Below, piece by piece: positions 14,217-23,100 of a stretch of 41,035 nucleotides of DNA. Below the pieces are notes generated by a model, which saw nothing but the letters and a program-made list of their open reading frames with translations, did not search any database and was not told the origin of the DNA. Position 1 is the first letter of the stretch. Each line of letters opens with the position of its first letter. Location: positions 1-41,035 of the forward strand of contig CAYSUW010000012.1 of assembly GCA_964434385.1 (NCBI GenBank). The letters are read 5' to 3'. Position numbers and translations under genes: made by a program. Source of the stretch: GCA-002700125 sp964434385. Its GTDB lineage: Bacteria; Chloroflexota; Dehalococcoidia; Lucifugimonadales; Lucifugimonadaceae.

Positions 14217-15728
14217 ATGAAACACAAAATATTTTCTAAAAGTATAATAAAGAATTTCCTAGGATTAACTTTCCTTTGTTCAATTCTTTTGAGTGCTTGT
14301 TATCCTCATCACCCTCAGTCTACATTCAATGCTCAAGGGCCAGTTGGTGTTCAGCAAGAGGAATTATTTGTTTTAATGTTTTGGTTAGCAATAGCAGTAT
14401 TAGTTATTGTTCAATCAATTCTAATTTATGCTTTAATAAATTTCAAAAGAAGAGAATATCCTATTCCTGGAACAGATGTTAGAGTTCCAGATGTTCCTCC
14501 GAAACAAGTACATGGAAACACCAAGCTGGAAATAATTTGGACAATTATTCCAGTAATTTTAGTTCTAGCTATTGGAGTTCCAACTGTGCAAGCAATTTAC
14601 TCGACATATAAGCCTCCTGTTTCTGAAAATGTTTATGAACAACCTCTAGAAATAGAAGTGGTAGGTCATCAATGGTGGTTTGAATTTAGATATGTAGATG
14701 AAGGTATAGTCACTGCAAATGAATTACACATTCCAACGGGAAGACCTGTAAATATTCAACTTAGATCTCAGGATGTTATACATAGTTTTTGGATACCAAA
14801 GTTAGCAGGAAAAGTTGATTTAGTACCTAATAATGAAAATAGTATGTGGATACAAGCTGATGCTTCTGGAGACTATTCAGGTCAATGTGCTGAATTCTGT
14901 GGAATAGCACATGGAAGAATGAGGTTTAGGGTTCATGCTGAGACCCCGGAGAATTTTGAAAAATGGTTAGAAGATATGAGGACTCCGCCTATGCCATTTA
15001 CTGGAGAAGGTTATGGTTTGTTTTTAGCTAACTGTAGTATGTGCCATACTGTTGATAGTTACACTTCTGGATCTTATGAGAGAGAATTAATAGTTCAAGA
15101 ACAAAGATGGAATGACTGGTATTCTGATCCTGAAGGTGCGGTAAGAGTATCCGCTCCTAATCTTACTCATTTAGCAATGAGAACTACTATTGCATCTGGT
15201 GAACAGCAATTAAATCGAGAAAACCTGATCAAATGGATCGATGATCCTTCTTATTTTAAAGAAGGAACTCGGATGCAAGAAGTAGCTCAGTTGTATGAAG
15301 GAAAGAATGCGAAATTAACTAAAAATGAAATTGAATCTATAGCTGATTATTTATTATCTTTATCTCCGCCTCAGAGAGAAAATGTTTCTGGTGAGACAGG
15401 ATCTACTGAAGTTGTTTCTAAAGAATGGGATTCCCCAGAAGAGCATGGAGAGTATTTATACACATCTTATGGATGTAGCAGTTGTCATTCTATTGATGAA
15501 GAACAAACAAAGATAATTGGACCAGGTATGTGGGATATTTATGAAAGATCTGCTATACAAATTGAAGGATTATCACCTGAAGAGTATATTGAACAATCTA
15601 TAAGATATCCTAATGAATATATTATTGAAGATTATCCAGAAGGTGTTATGCCTTTGATTTTTGAAAACTTGCCAGCAGAAGAGATAGACTCTCTAATTGC
15701 TTATCTAAAAACTTTAAGTAAGAATTGA
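14217..15728 (+). CDS. coxB: Cytochrome c oxidase subunit II with two fused cytochrome c domains
   Basis: This 503-residue subunit accepts electrons and passes them through CuA to subunit I. It starts with a lipoprotein signal (LLSAC, Cys28), then two membrane helices (about 48-75 and 103-127) and the cupredoxin domain. CuA ligands are His189 and the GQCAEFCGIAHGRM block (Cys224, Glu226, Cys228, His232, Met235). Two c-type heme domains follow: CSMCH (273-277) and CSSCH (420-424). One fused domain (caa3-type) is common; two are less so. Electrons could therefore pass through two hemes before CuA, or the distal one may dock to an external donor. It is the first gene of coxBACD. Confidence 0.95.
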   Translation: MKHKIFSKSIIKNFLGLTFLCSILLSACYPHHPQSTFNAQGPVGVQQEELFVLMFWLAIAVLVIVQSILIYALINFKRREYPIPGTDVRVPDVPPKQVHGNTKLEIIWTIIPVILVLAIGVPTVQAIYSTYKPPVSENVYEQPLEIEVVGHQWWFEFRYVDEGIVTANELHIPTGRPVNIQLRSQDVIHSFWIPKLAGKVDLVPNNENSMWIQADASGDYSGQCAEFCGIAHGRMRFRVHAETPENFEKWLEDMRTPPMPFTGEGYGLFLANCSMCHTVDSYTSGSYERELIVQEQRWNDWYSDPEGAVRVSAPNLTHLAMRTTIASGEQQLNRENLIKWIDDPSYFKEGTRMQEVAQLYEGKNAKLTKNEIESIADYLLSLSPPQRENVSGETGSTEVVSKEWDSPEEHGEYLYTSYGCSSCHSIDEEQTKIIGPGMWDIYERSAIQIEGLSPEEYIEQSIRYPNEYIIEDYPEGVMPLIFENLPAEEIDSLIAYLKTLSKN

Positions 15729-15749
15729 TAATGATGAGGAGATAAATAA

Positions 15750-17645
15750 TTGACGACTTTATTAAAGTATCCAACTTTTATACCAAGACCTAAAGAGGAA
15801 TATTCTGGTTTATTTGGAACCATTTGGTCTTGGGTGACTACAGTTGACCATAAAAAAATAGGAACCTTATATGGAGTCACAGCTTTTATTTGGTTTCTTG
15901 CAGGAGGCATAGAGGCTTTTATAATTCGACTACAGTTGGCTACTCCAGAAGCAAAAGTATTGTCTCCTGAAGTTTATAATCAGATGTTTACAATGCATGG
16001 AACAACGATGGTATTTCTAGTTGTAATGCCATTGAGTGCTGCTTTTTTCAATTGGATAATTCCTCTACAATTAGGAGCAAGAGATGTTGCTTTTCCTAGA
16101 TTGAATGCTTTTAGTTATTGGACTTTTTTATTTGGTGGAATATTATTGAATTTGAGTTGGTTTTTTGGGGGAGCTCCTAATGCAGGATGGTTTGCATATG
16201 CCCCAAACAGTAATTTTCCTTATAATCCAGGTTTCGGAGTCACATTTTGGATAATAGGATTACAAGCTTTGGGTGTAGCTAGTCTAGCTGCTGGGTTTAA
16301 TTTTTTGGCTACAATAATTAATTTGAGAGCCCCTGGTATGAGTTTTTTCAAATTACCTGTATTTATTTGGATGTCTGCGGTAGTAAACGTATTAATAGTA
16401 TTGGCTTTCCCTATTATCACTGTTGCGCTTCTTCAATTAATGTTTGATAGACAGTTTGGAACTAACTTTTTTAATGTTGCTCAAGGTGGGGATCCAGTAA
16501 TGTGGCAACATCTTTTCTGGTTATTTGGTCATCCTGAAGTATATATATTAATTTTACCTGCTATGGGAATTGTCTCTGAAGTTCTTCCCACATTTTCTAA
16601 GAAACCTTTGTTCGGATATTCTTTTGTAGTATTTTCTGGTATCGCAATTGGTTTTTTGGGTTGGTTTGTTTGGAGTCATCATATGTTTACAGTTGGTTTG
16701 GGTCCTGCAGCAAATGCAGCTTTTACTATTTCCACAATGTTTATTGCCGTGCCTACTGGGGTGAAAATTTTTAATTGGATTGCTACTCTTTGGGGAGGTT
16801 CCATCAGAATAAATACATCTTTATTATTCTCTGTAGGTTTTATTGCAATGTTTGTTATTGGTGGTTTAAGTGGAGTTACTCATGCTTCATCACCATCTGA
16901 TGCGCAGCAGCATGAAACTTATTATGTTGTTGCTCATTTTCACTATGTTTTGTTTGGAGGATCAATTTTAGGACTTTTTTCTGGAATATATTATTGGTGG
17001 CCTAAAATGACTGGAAGATTTTTGAACGAAAAGTTAGGTGTTGCTCATTTTCTTGTTACTTTAATAGGTTTTAATATTGCTTTTTTCCCTATGCATTGGT
17101 TAGGAATGGATGGGATGCCAAGAAGAATTTTTACATATCCTGAAGGAATGGGATGGGATCTGGGTAATTTAATTTCGACTATAGGAGCTTTTTCAATCGG
17201 ATTAGGAACTTTGATATTTATATTTAATGTGTTTTTTTCTAATCGAGGACCTAAGAATGCTGAAAATGATCCTTGGGATGGAAGAACTTTGGAATGGACT
17301 ATTCCTTCTCCTCCTCCTCACTATAATTTTGCTAAAATTCCAGAAGTAAAATATAGAGATGATTTCTGGTTCCAAAAATATCCGGAATTTACTCATGGAG
17401 AAATTTCAGAGGCTTCTGTTTCTGAAGAAGATAACGATGACGATCATCATATACAAATGCCAGATTTGTCTTACTATCCATTTTTCTTATCATTAGGCAT
17501 AATTTTAATTCTTGGAAGCTTGTTAGAACTATCTTGGATTGGAAGTTGGGTAATAGCGGGAATAGGTATTCTTATTTTTGTTTGGTCATTGCTAGGATGG
17601 AGCTTTGAGCCTGTTAATGAAGAAACTAGTAATCAAAAAGGATAA
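15750..17645 (+). CDS. coxA: Cytochrome c oxidase subunit I
   Basis: The catalytic heme-copper subunit that reduces oxygen to water and pumps protons. Ligands and motifs are complete: MHGTTMVF (His83), GHPEVYILILP (His261-Tyr265 cross-link pair, with the proton-channel glutamate), WSHHMF (His310, His311), PTGVKIF (K-channel lysine) and AHFHYVLFGG (heme histidines). The sequence is A-family. It has extra hydrophobic C-terminal segments after a charged His/Asp-rich loop (about 560-570), making 631 residues. The start is TTG at 15750 with GAGGAG nine bases upstream; the next methionine is at residue 80, inside the domain, so TTG is required. It lies 21 bases after coxB. Confidence 0.97.
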   Translation: MTTLLKYPTFIPRPKEEYSGLFGTIWSWVTTVDHKKIGTLYGVTAFIWFLAGGIEAFIIRLQLATPEAKVLSPEVYNQMFTMHGTTMVFLVVMPLSAAFFNWIIPLQLGARDVAFPRLNAFSYWTFLFGGILLNLSWFFGGAPNAGWFAYAPNSNFPYNPGFGVTFWIIGLQALGVASLAAGFNFLATIINLRAPGMSFFKLPVFIWMSAVVNVLIVLAFPIITVALLQLMFDRQFGTNFFNVAQGGDPVMWQHLFWLFGHPEVYILILPAMGIVSEVLPTFSKKPLFGYSFVVFSGIAIGFLGWFVWSHHMFTVGLGPAANAAFTISTMFIAVPTGVKIFNWIATLWGGSIRINTSLLFSVGFIAMFVIGGLSGVTHASSPSDAQQHETYYVVAHFHYVLFGGSILGLFSGIYYWWPKMTGRFLNEKLGVAHFLVTLIGFNIAFFPMHWLGMDGMPRRIFTYPEGMGWDLGNLISTIGAFSIGLGTLIFIFNVFFSNRGPKNAENDPWDGRTLEWTIPSPPPHYNFAKIPEVKYRDDFWFQKYPEFTHGEISEASVSEEDNDDDHHIQMPDLSYYPFFLSLGIILILGSLLELSWIGSWVIAGIGILIFVWSLLGWSFEPVNEETSNQKG

Positions 17646-17649
17646 GTAA

Positions 17650-18468
17650 ATGTCAGAAGCAATAGCGGTACATGAAGGAGAACATCACAATTCTACTGGA
17701 ATAAATACACGTAAATTACTTATGTGGCTCTTCTTAGGGTCAGATTGTTTATTCTTTGGATCATTTATAGCGTCCTATTTAGTTTATAGAAACAGGAGTT
17801 TAGTGGGCCCTTATCCGAATGAAATTTTAGATATACCCATTACTACAATTAGTACTTTTGTTCTTCTTATGAGTTCGTTAGCTATGGTATTAGCTTTAAA
17901 TTATACTCAGAGAGGTAAACCTGTCGCAGCACGTTATTGGACTCTTGCTACTGCAGGTCTGGGAGCAATTTTTTTAGGATTTCAGGTTTATGAGTTTAAT
18001 CATTTTGTGAACTTAGGTTTGACTCCTCGGACTAATATGTTTGGTACTACATTCTTTGTTCTTACAGGATTTCATGGTGCTCATGTTACTTTTGGTGTTT
18101 TATGGTTATTGACTTTTGCATTTAGTAGTTTGACCATTTCTTTGAAAGAGAGGGCAATATTAATTTTATCTATAATAGGATTTCTAATGATTTTTTTCGC
18201 TACTCTAATGAGTGATTGGTTACATGTTATTCCTCACATCCCCTTAACTACTACAATTGCAATAGGTGCTTCTGGAGCATTGATTTTAATAATTTCTATG
18301 ATTCTCTTACGTAAAAATTCTATTTCTAAGGGAATTGCAGAATCACAATCTATGAATTTGGAACTTTCTGGATTATATTGGCACTTTGTAGATATAGTTT
18401 GGATAGTAATTTTTACAATAATATATTTAGTATCAGCGAAAGATGTAGCTCCAATAATAGGAATGTGA
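17650..18468 (+). CDS. coxC: Cytochrome c oxidase subunit III
   Basis: This 272-residue membrane protein stabilises the oxidase and its proton uptake. Subunit III features include KLLMWLFLGSDCLFFGSF near residue 22, FQVYEFNHFVNLGL, the FFVLTGFHGAHVTFGVLW helix near residue 135 and the closing GLYWHFVDIVWIVIF helix. About seven hydrophobic helices can be counted, with an extra pair between the FHGAHV and WHFVD segments. It starts 4 bases after coxA. Confidence 0.95.
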   Translation: MSEAIAVHEGEHHNSTGINTRKLLMWLFLGSDCLFFGSFIASYLVYRNRSLVGPYPNEILDIPITTISTFVLLMSSLAMVLALNYTQRGKPVAARYWTLATAGLGAIFLGFQVYEFNHFVNLGLTPRTNMFGTTFFVLTGFHGAHVTFGVLWLLTFAFSSLTISLKERAILILSIIGFLMIFFATLMSDWLHVIPHIPLTTTIAIGASGALILIISMILLRKNSISKGIAESQSMNLELSGLYWHFVDIVWIVIFTIIYLVSAKDVAPIIGM

Positions 18469-18477
18469 GTTTTTAGT

Positions 18478-18921
18478 ATGGGTCTTATAAAAAAAATCAA
18501 ACAGATTTGGATAAACACCATGTTTCATGGAACTGAAACTTATTTTGATCTCCCTAAAAATGAATTTGATTTATCAGAACCTAAGAACGAAGGGCCATTT
18601 GGAAGTTCTTTAAATAAGTCTATTTTGCTTTTCAAAAAACTTGCTAAAGCTGATGGTCATGCTTCTCCTTTGTTCTATTGTATTATTGGAATAATTTTAT
18701 CAATTCTTACATATTTAGAATTTCAAATATATTATCTTGAATCATTAGGAGTACTAATGGTTCCTTTATTAATTTTTCTTTCTTTAGGAAAATTTATCCT
18801 TGTAGTAGCCTTTTTTATGCATCTTAGATTTGATAATAAGATATTAACCTATATTTTTTTTACAGGATTTGTATTGGCGATTTTAATTTTCTTAATATTA
18901 ATGATTCTTCAAGCGATTTAA
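18478..18921 (+). CDS. coxD: Small cytochrome c oxidase subunit (bacterial subunit IV)
   Basis: A 147-residue protein with three C-terminal membrane helices and the family hallmark VAFFMHLRFD near residue 115, as in the prokaryotic COX4 family that assembles with subunits I to III. The N-terminal 60 residues are a hydrophilic extension not usual for the family. It is the last gene of coxBACD, 9 bases after coxC. Its stop codon overlaps by four bases with the end of the oppositely oriented hypothetical gene. Confidence 0.8.
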   Translation: MGLIKKIKQIWINTMFHGTETYFDLPKNEFDLSEPKNEGPFGSSLNKSILLFKKLAKADGHASPLFYCIIGIILSILTYLEFQIYYLESLGVLMVPLLIFLSLGKFILVVAFFMHLRFDNKILTYIFFTGFVLAILIFLILMILQAI

Positions 18922-19343
18922 TTAGTTGAAATTTCATTTATGCAGTACTGATTCTCTGAGCCTAGCCAATTAAGTAATATTTCGTCCGATAAATTTTTAA
19001 GATGAAGTACATCAACCCAAGCATCTGTTAAATTTGACTGTAGCTGTCTTAAGGTAAGCGGTTTATTTTTATTTAATAGTAAAATTTTAAAAATTGCTTC
19101 ACCTATAGTATTTCCAGGCATAATAAAAAGTTCAGATTCCTTTTTAATATTAGAGCAAATATTTAGCAACTCTGATAATTTCAGAGCCATTATTTCTTTC
19201 TCAGTCACTTTTCCTATTTCATTAAGTCTAGATGCAATCATATATGTAAAAGAAAGTCCTCTTTCTTCTAGAAGATGTTGATTTATTTGATATTTAGGTT
19301 CTTGATTCTTTATTTTTGATTTACTTTTCTTTACTTTAGGCAT
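18918..19343 (-). CDS. Hypothetical protein, basic N-terminus, possible winged-helix fold
   Basis: I do not recognise this 141-residue protein. It begins with a lysine/serine-rich stretch (MPKVKKSKSKIKNQEPK), then a helical region, then NKPLTLRQLQSNLTDAW, which reads like the recognition part of a winged helix, and ends in a short acidic segment. There is no signal peptide, cysteine pair or membrane helix. A strong AGGAGG lies before the ATG, so it is likely a real and well translated gene. It follows moeA after 29 bases as the last gene of the pheS-pheT-moeA run and overlaps the end of coxD by 4 bases in convergent orientation. A nucleic-acid-binding role is a guess from the basic tail. Confidence 0.6.
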   Translation of the reverse strand: MPKVKKSKSKIKNQEPKYQINQHLLEERGLSFTYMIASRLNEIGKVTEKEIMALKLSELLNICSNIKKESELFIMPGNTIGEAIFKILLLNKNKPLTLRQLQSNLTDAWVDVLHLKNLSDEILLNWLGSENQYCINEISTN

Positions 19344-19372
19344 TTTCTCCTCCTATCTTATTAAAATTTCAT

Positions 19373-20665
19373 TTATAATATTTCAGAATTTAGCATTAAA
19401 ACTTTTACTTGATCTCCTTTTTTTAATAATTTTATATTTTCGGGACATATGGCAAGTCCATTAGCTTTGCTCATAGAACTCAATATATGTGAATTTTGAT
19501 CTCCAGTAATATTTGCAGAGTATCCTTGGTTAGGGTTCCCTTTTACTATAACTCTGGCAAAAACTTTTCTTTTATCATAATTGAAAATCGGATCATTTAA
19601 AGTCGCTGTCACTTGTTTTCTAAATATTTCTTTTACTCCAATCATAGATTTTATTACAGGACTAACAAAGATCTCAAAACCCACAATTGCGCTCACTGGA
19701 TTTCCAGGCAGGCCTATATGAGGTACTTGTCTTTTATTATAATTTAGTAATCCAAAAGTTAAAGGTTTTCCTGGGCGCATTCTTACTGACCAAAAATTTA
19801 TTTTACCCATTTTTTTAATTGTATCTTTTATATAATCAAAATCTCCTTTAGAAACTCCAGCTGTAGTTATGACGAGATCACTTTTTGAACAATCTAGAAA
19901 TGCAGCCTCTAAGGAATCTTTATTATCAGGAACTATTTTTCTTATATGAGGTATCCCTCCATTTTGAATTACCTGAGAATAGATTGAATAACTATTGGAA
20001 TCATATATTTGACCTAATTTTTTATTTTCTCCAGGAGAGACTAATTCATCTCCTGTGGATAGTATTGAAATCATAGGTTTTCTATATACTTTTATGGACT
20101 CGAGTCCTAAAGATGCTATGAGACCAATATTAGCAGAGTTGATTATAGATCCTTTTTCTAAAACCAGGTTATTTTTTTTAATATCTTCACCTATATATCT
20201 GATGTTTTCTCCATAATCTGCATTTTTATATATTTCAACTTTTTTTTCGTGAGTTTTAGGTAAATTAGTGAATTCAAAAGGCACAACAGCATCACATCCT
20301 TTTGGTATAGCAGATCCTGTCATTATTCTTACTGAATTTCCATTTAAAAGTTTATTTTTTGGAATTTTGCCTGCCGGAATAGTTTCTTGAATATTTAGAA
20401 TCGCAGGATTTTCCTGAGTTGCATTGGATGTATCTGTTGAAAGAACCCCAAAACCATCCATAGCAGAATTATTAAATTCTGGGATGTTTGTATTAGCTAT
20501 AATATTTTCTGCTAAAACATAATCAGTGCTATCAATTAGTGGAATTTTTCTTTCTTCTAAAACTTTGATTTTAGAAAGGATTTCTTTTTGAGCTTCTTCT
20601 ACGCTTAACATATCTGGATCATCTGGGTGAACATGATGACCCTTATGGCTTTTTGGATGATTCAA
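19373..20665 (-). CDS. moeA: Molybdopterin molybdenumtransferase MoeA
   Basis: MoeA inserts molybdenum into adenylylated molybdopterin. Family features are SVEEAQKEIL, the IPEFNNSAMDGFGVLS block near residue 64, PAGKIPKN, GNSVRIMTGSAIPKGCDAVVP, ISILSTGDELVSPGE, ITTAGVSKGDFDYIKD and MRPGKPLTFG with IGLPGNPVSA. The 430-residue length is normal. The first 16 residues are unusually histidine-rich (HPKSHKGHHVHPDD), which could bind metal. The start is TTG at 20665, one base after the pheT stop, with AGAGG inside the end of pheT, so translation is coupled. Its neighbours are tRNA-charging genes rather than other moa genes. Confidence 0.93.
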   Translation of the reverse strand: MNHPKSHKGHHVHPDDPDMLSVEEAQKEILSKIKVLEERKIPLIDSTDYVLAENIIANTNIPEFNNSAMDGFGVLSTDTSNATQENPAILNIQETIPAGKIPKNKLLNGNSVRIMTGSAIPKGCDAVVPFEFTNLPKTHEKKVEIYKNADYGENIRYIGEDIKKNNLVLEKGSIINSANIGLIASLGLESIKVYRKPMISILSTGDELVSPGENKKLGQIYDSNSYSIYSQVIQNGGIPHIRKIVPDNKDSLEAAFLDCSKSDLVITTAGVSKGDFDYIKDTIKKMGKINFWSVRMRPGKPLTFGLLNYNKRQVPHIGLPGNPVSAIVGFEIFVSPVIKSMIGVKEIFRKQVTATLNDPIFNYDKRKVFARVIVKGNPNQGYSANITGDQNSHILSSMSKANGLAICPENIKLLKKGDQVKVLMLNSEIL

Positions 20666-20666
20666 A

Positions 20667-23072
20667 CTAACCTCTTAACTCAGCTCCAAATCTTTTATTT
20701 AATTTCTTCAGTGCTTTTTTTTCTAAATTTTGAATTTCTTCACTTGTAAGAGTGTGGCTATCTGAGGAAATTATCAATCTGATTCCTAATGATTTTTTAT
20801 TGTTAGGGAGATTTTTAGCTTGGAAAACATCAAATATTTCTACATTTTTTATTAGTTTGATCGTTTTTATTTCATCAAGTATTTCTTGTGACAGTACTGA
20901 TTTATTAATTATTAAATCAAGATCTCTTGTAGATTCCTGATACTTACTGAATAAGTTATATGAAACTGGTTTTGTAATATGTTCAGAATGTTCAATAAAT
21001 TTATCTAATCCCAATTCAAATAAAATAACTTCTTCATTTTTTATATCAAATTTATTTAGAAGATTTGAATGAATTTCACCAATTATGCCCATACGTATTC
21101 CATTTGAAGTGATATTGAAACATTTTCCATGAATAAAATTTTCCTCAGTAGTTAATTCAAGATTAAAAGGTAATTGGAATTTTTCAAATAGATATTGGAC
21201 TGTACCTTTGACGTCAAAAAAATCTAATTTTCTTGGTGTAGCCCAAATGTTTTCTTGCATATTGCCTACAAAAGCACCACATATCATTTCTTTTATATTT
21301 GGAAGATCATTACTTTTTTTCTCAAAAATATTTCCTAACTCGAAAATTCTAAGCGGTTCTCTCCATATCCTTATATTCTTACTAACTGTTTTCAAAATCC
21401 CTGATCTTAAAGTTAATCTTAGATATTCAAAATCACGAGACATGGGATTTAGTATTTTTAGAAATTTTTCTGAATTTTTTGTTCCAATTGCTAAAAGTTG
21501 AGATTCTTTTGAATCTGCAGCATAAGTAATTACTTCTTGCACTCCCGATTCAACCAAAATGTCCCTAAGATTTTCTCTGATATTTAAATACTCATCCGGT
21601 TCCCATTCTGGTATTTTGCCTGATAGTGTAGAGGCAGGAATTTTTTCATAACCTATTATTCTAGCTAATTCTTCACATAAATCTTCGGGAATGGAAATAT
21701 CTTGTCTCCAAAAGGGAACAGTCACATTCCAATTACCTTTTGAATTTTCGTCCACTGAGAAACCTAATTTAAGAAATGTTTTGTTTATAATATCTGAGTT
21801 AAAATCTACACCTAGAACGTTATTAATTTTTTCCTGAGAAATATTGATCTTATTAGACTTATTTTTATCTTTTATCCATAAATCTTCGACAGAACCTTCT
21901 AAATTTCCACCAGCAATTTCAATAATCAAATCTAAAGATCTTTTAATTCCAAATTCACATAACTTTGGATTCAGTCCTTTCTCAAATCTTAAGGTTGCTT
22001 CCGTCTTCATTCCTAGGTTTTTTGCACTCTCTCTATTATGCACACTGTCGAAACAAGCTGATTCAAGAAAAACATCTTGGGTATCAACAGTTATTTCAGA
22101 TTCTTTTCCACCCATAACTCCGGCTACAGCAATAGGTTTTCTGATATCTGAAATTACAACTACTTCTTCAAGTTTTCTAGATTCGTTATCAATTGTGATG
22201 ATTTTTTCATCTTTGGAAGATTTTCTTACGGTAATATTTTTTCCTTCTATAAATTTAAAATCAAAAGCATGAAGAGGTTGGCCTAATTCAAACATTACGT
22301 AATTGGTTATATCAACGATATTATTAACTGGTTTTTCTCCTATTTTGATTAATCTTTCTTTTAGCCAAGCTGGAGACTCTTCTATAGTAACGCCTTTAAT
22401 TAATGCACCCATGTATCGAGAACATATATTTGGGTCTTCTATTTTAAGCGAAAACTCTTTTTGTTTATGATTTGAAATAGGTAATTTGACATCATAAGGA
22501 TTGATTTTTAACTTTTCTCCAGTGATAGCACTAATTTCTCTCGCGATTCCATACATTGATAAGCAATCAGATCTATTTGGAGTGATGTCCAAATCAAAAA
22601 TAGTATCGTTTAGGATGTCTTTTAAGAGGGTTCCAATAGGAATTGCATCGTTTACCTCATAAATACCCTGATGATCATCTCCTATGCCTAATTCCAATGA
22701 GGAGCATATCATTCCATTAGATTCTACATTCCTTATTTTTGCTTTTTCTAATTTCTCTTCTTTTCCTGTTTTAGGGTTAAACAACATTGAACCTGTAGGC
22801 GCAAAGGCTATTTTTTGCCCCAAAAAGAGATTATTTGCACCGCAAACAACTCTCATTGATAAAGTCCCAGTGTCTACAGTTACTAATTTTAATTTATCTG
22901 CATTGGGATGAGGTTCAATTTTTGTGATTTTACTTACAATTACCTTGCTCCATTCCCCTATGGTTTTTATTCCTGATACTTCAGTTCCAGCAAGAGTTAA
23001 AAGATGTGCTAATTCATTTGCAGGTAATTCTATGTTTATGTATTCATTTATCCAAGATAAAGGTAATTTCAA
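20667..23072 (-). CDS. pheT: Phenylalanyl-tRNA synthetase beta subunit
   Basis: The beta subunit of the heterotetrameric enzyme that charges tRNA-Phe. Domains in order: N-terminal MKLPLSWINEYINIELP, an EMAP/tRNA-binding domain (ITKIEPHPNADKLKLVTVD), the B3/B4 editing region (ICSRYMGALIKGV), the B5 domain, a core lobe (RPLRIFELGNIFEKK-like segment), and a C-terminal FDX-ACB anticodon-binding domain (KYQESTRDLDLII). At 801 residues it is full length. The start is TTG at 23072, with AGGA about nine bases upstream. It follows pheS by 28 bases. Confidence 0.96.
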   Translation of the reverse strand: MKLPLSWINEYINIELPANELAHLLTLAGTEVSGIKTIGEWSKVIVSKITKIEPHPNADKLKLVTVDTGTLSMRVVCGANNLFLGQKIAFAPTGSMLFNPKTGKEEKLEKAKIRNVESNGMICSSLELGIGDDHQGIYEVNDAIPIGTLLKDILNDTIFDLDITPNRSDCLSMYGIAREISAITGEKLKINPYDVKLPISNHKQKEFSLKIEDPNICSRYMGALIKGVTIEESPAWLKERLIKIGEKPVNNIVDITNYVMFELGQPLHAFDFKFIEGKNITVRKSSKDEKIITIDNESRKLEEVVVISDIRKPIAVAGVMGGKESEITVDTQDVFLESACFDSVHNRESAKNLGMKTEATLRFEKGLNPKLCEFGIKRSLDLIIEIAGGNLEGSVEDLWIKDKNKSNKINISQEKINNVLGVDFNSDIINKTFLKLGFSVDENSKGNWNVTVPFWRQDISIPEDLCEELARIIGYEKIPASTLSGKIPEWEPDEYLNIRENLRDILVESGVQEVITYAADSKESQLLAIGTKNSEKFLKILNPMSRDFEYLRLTLRSGILKTVSKNIRIWREPLRIFELGNIFEKKSNDLPNIKEMICGAFVGNMQENIWATPRKLDFFDVKGTVQYLFEKFQLPFNLELTTEENFIHGKCFNITSNGIRMGIIGEIHSNLLNKFDIKNEEVILFELGLDKFIEHSEHITKPVSYNLFSKYQESTRDLDLIINKSVLSQEILDEIKTIKLIKNVEIFDVFQAKNLPNNKKSLGIRLIISSDSHTLTSEEIQNLEKKALKKLNKRFGAELRG

Positions 23073-23100
23073 TTTTTCGTCCTAATTTATTTGTTAGTAA

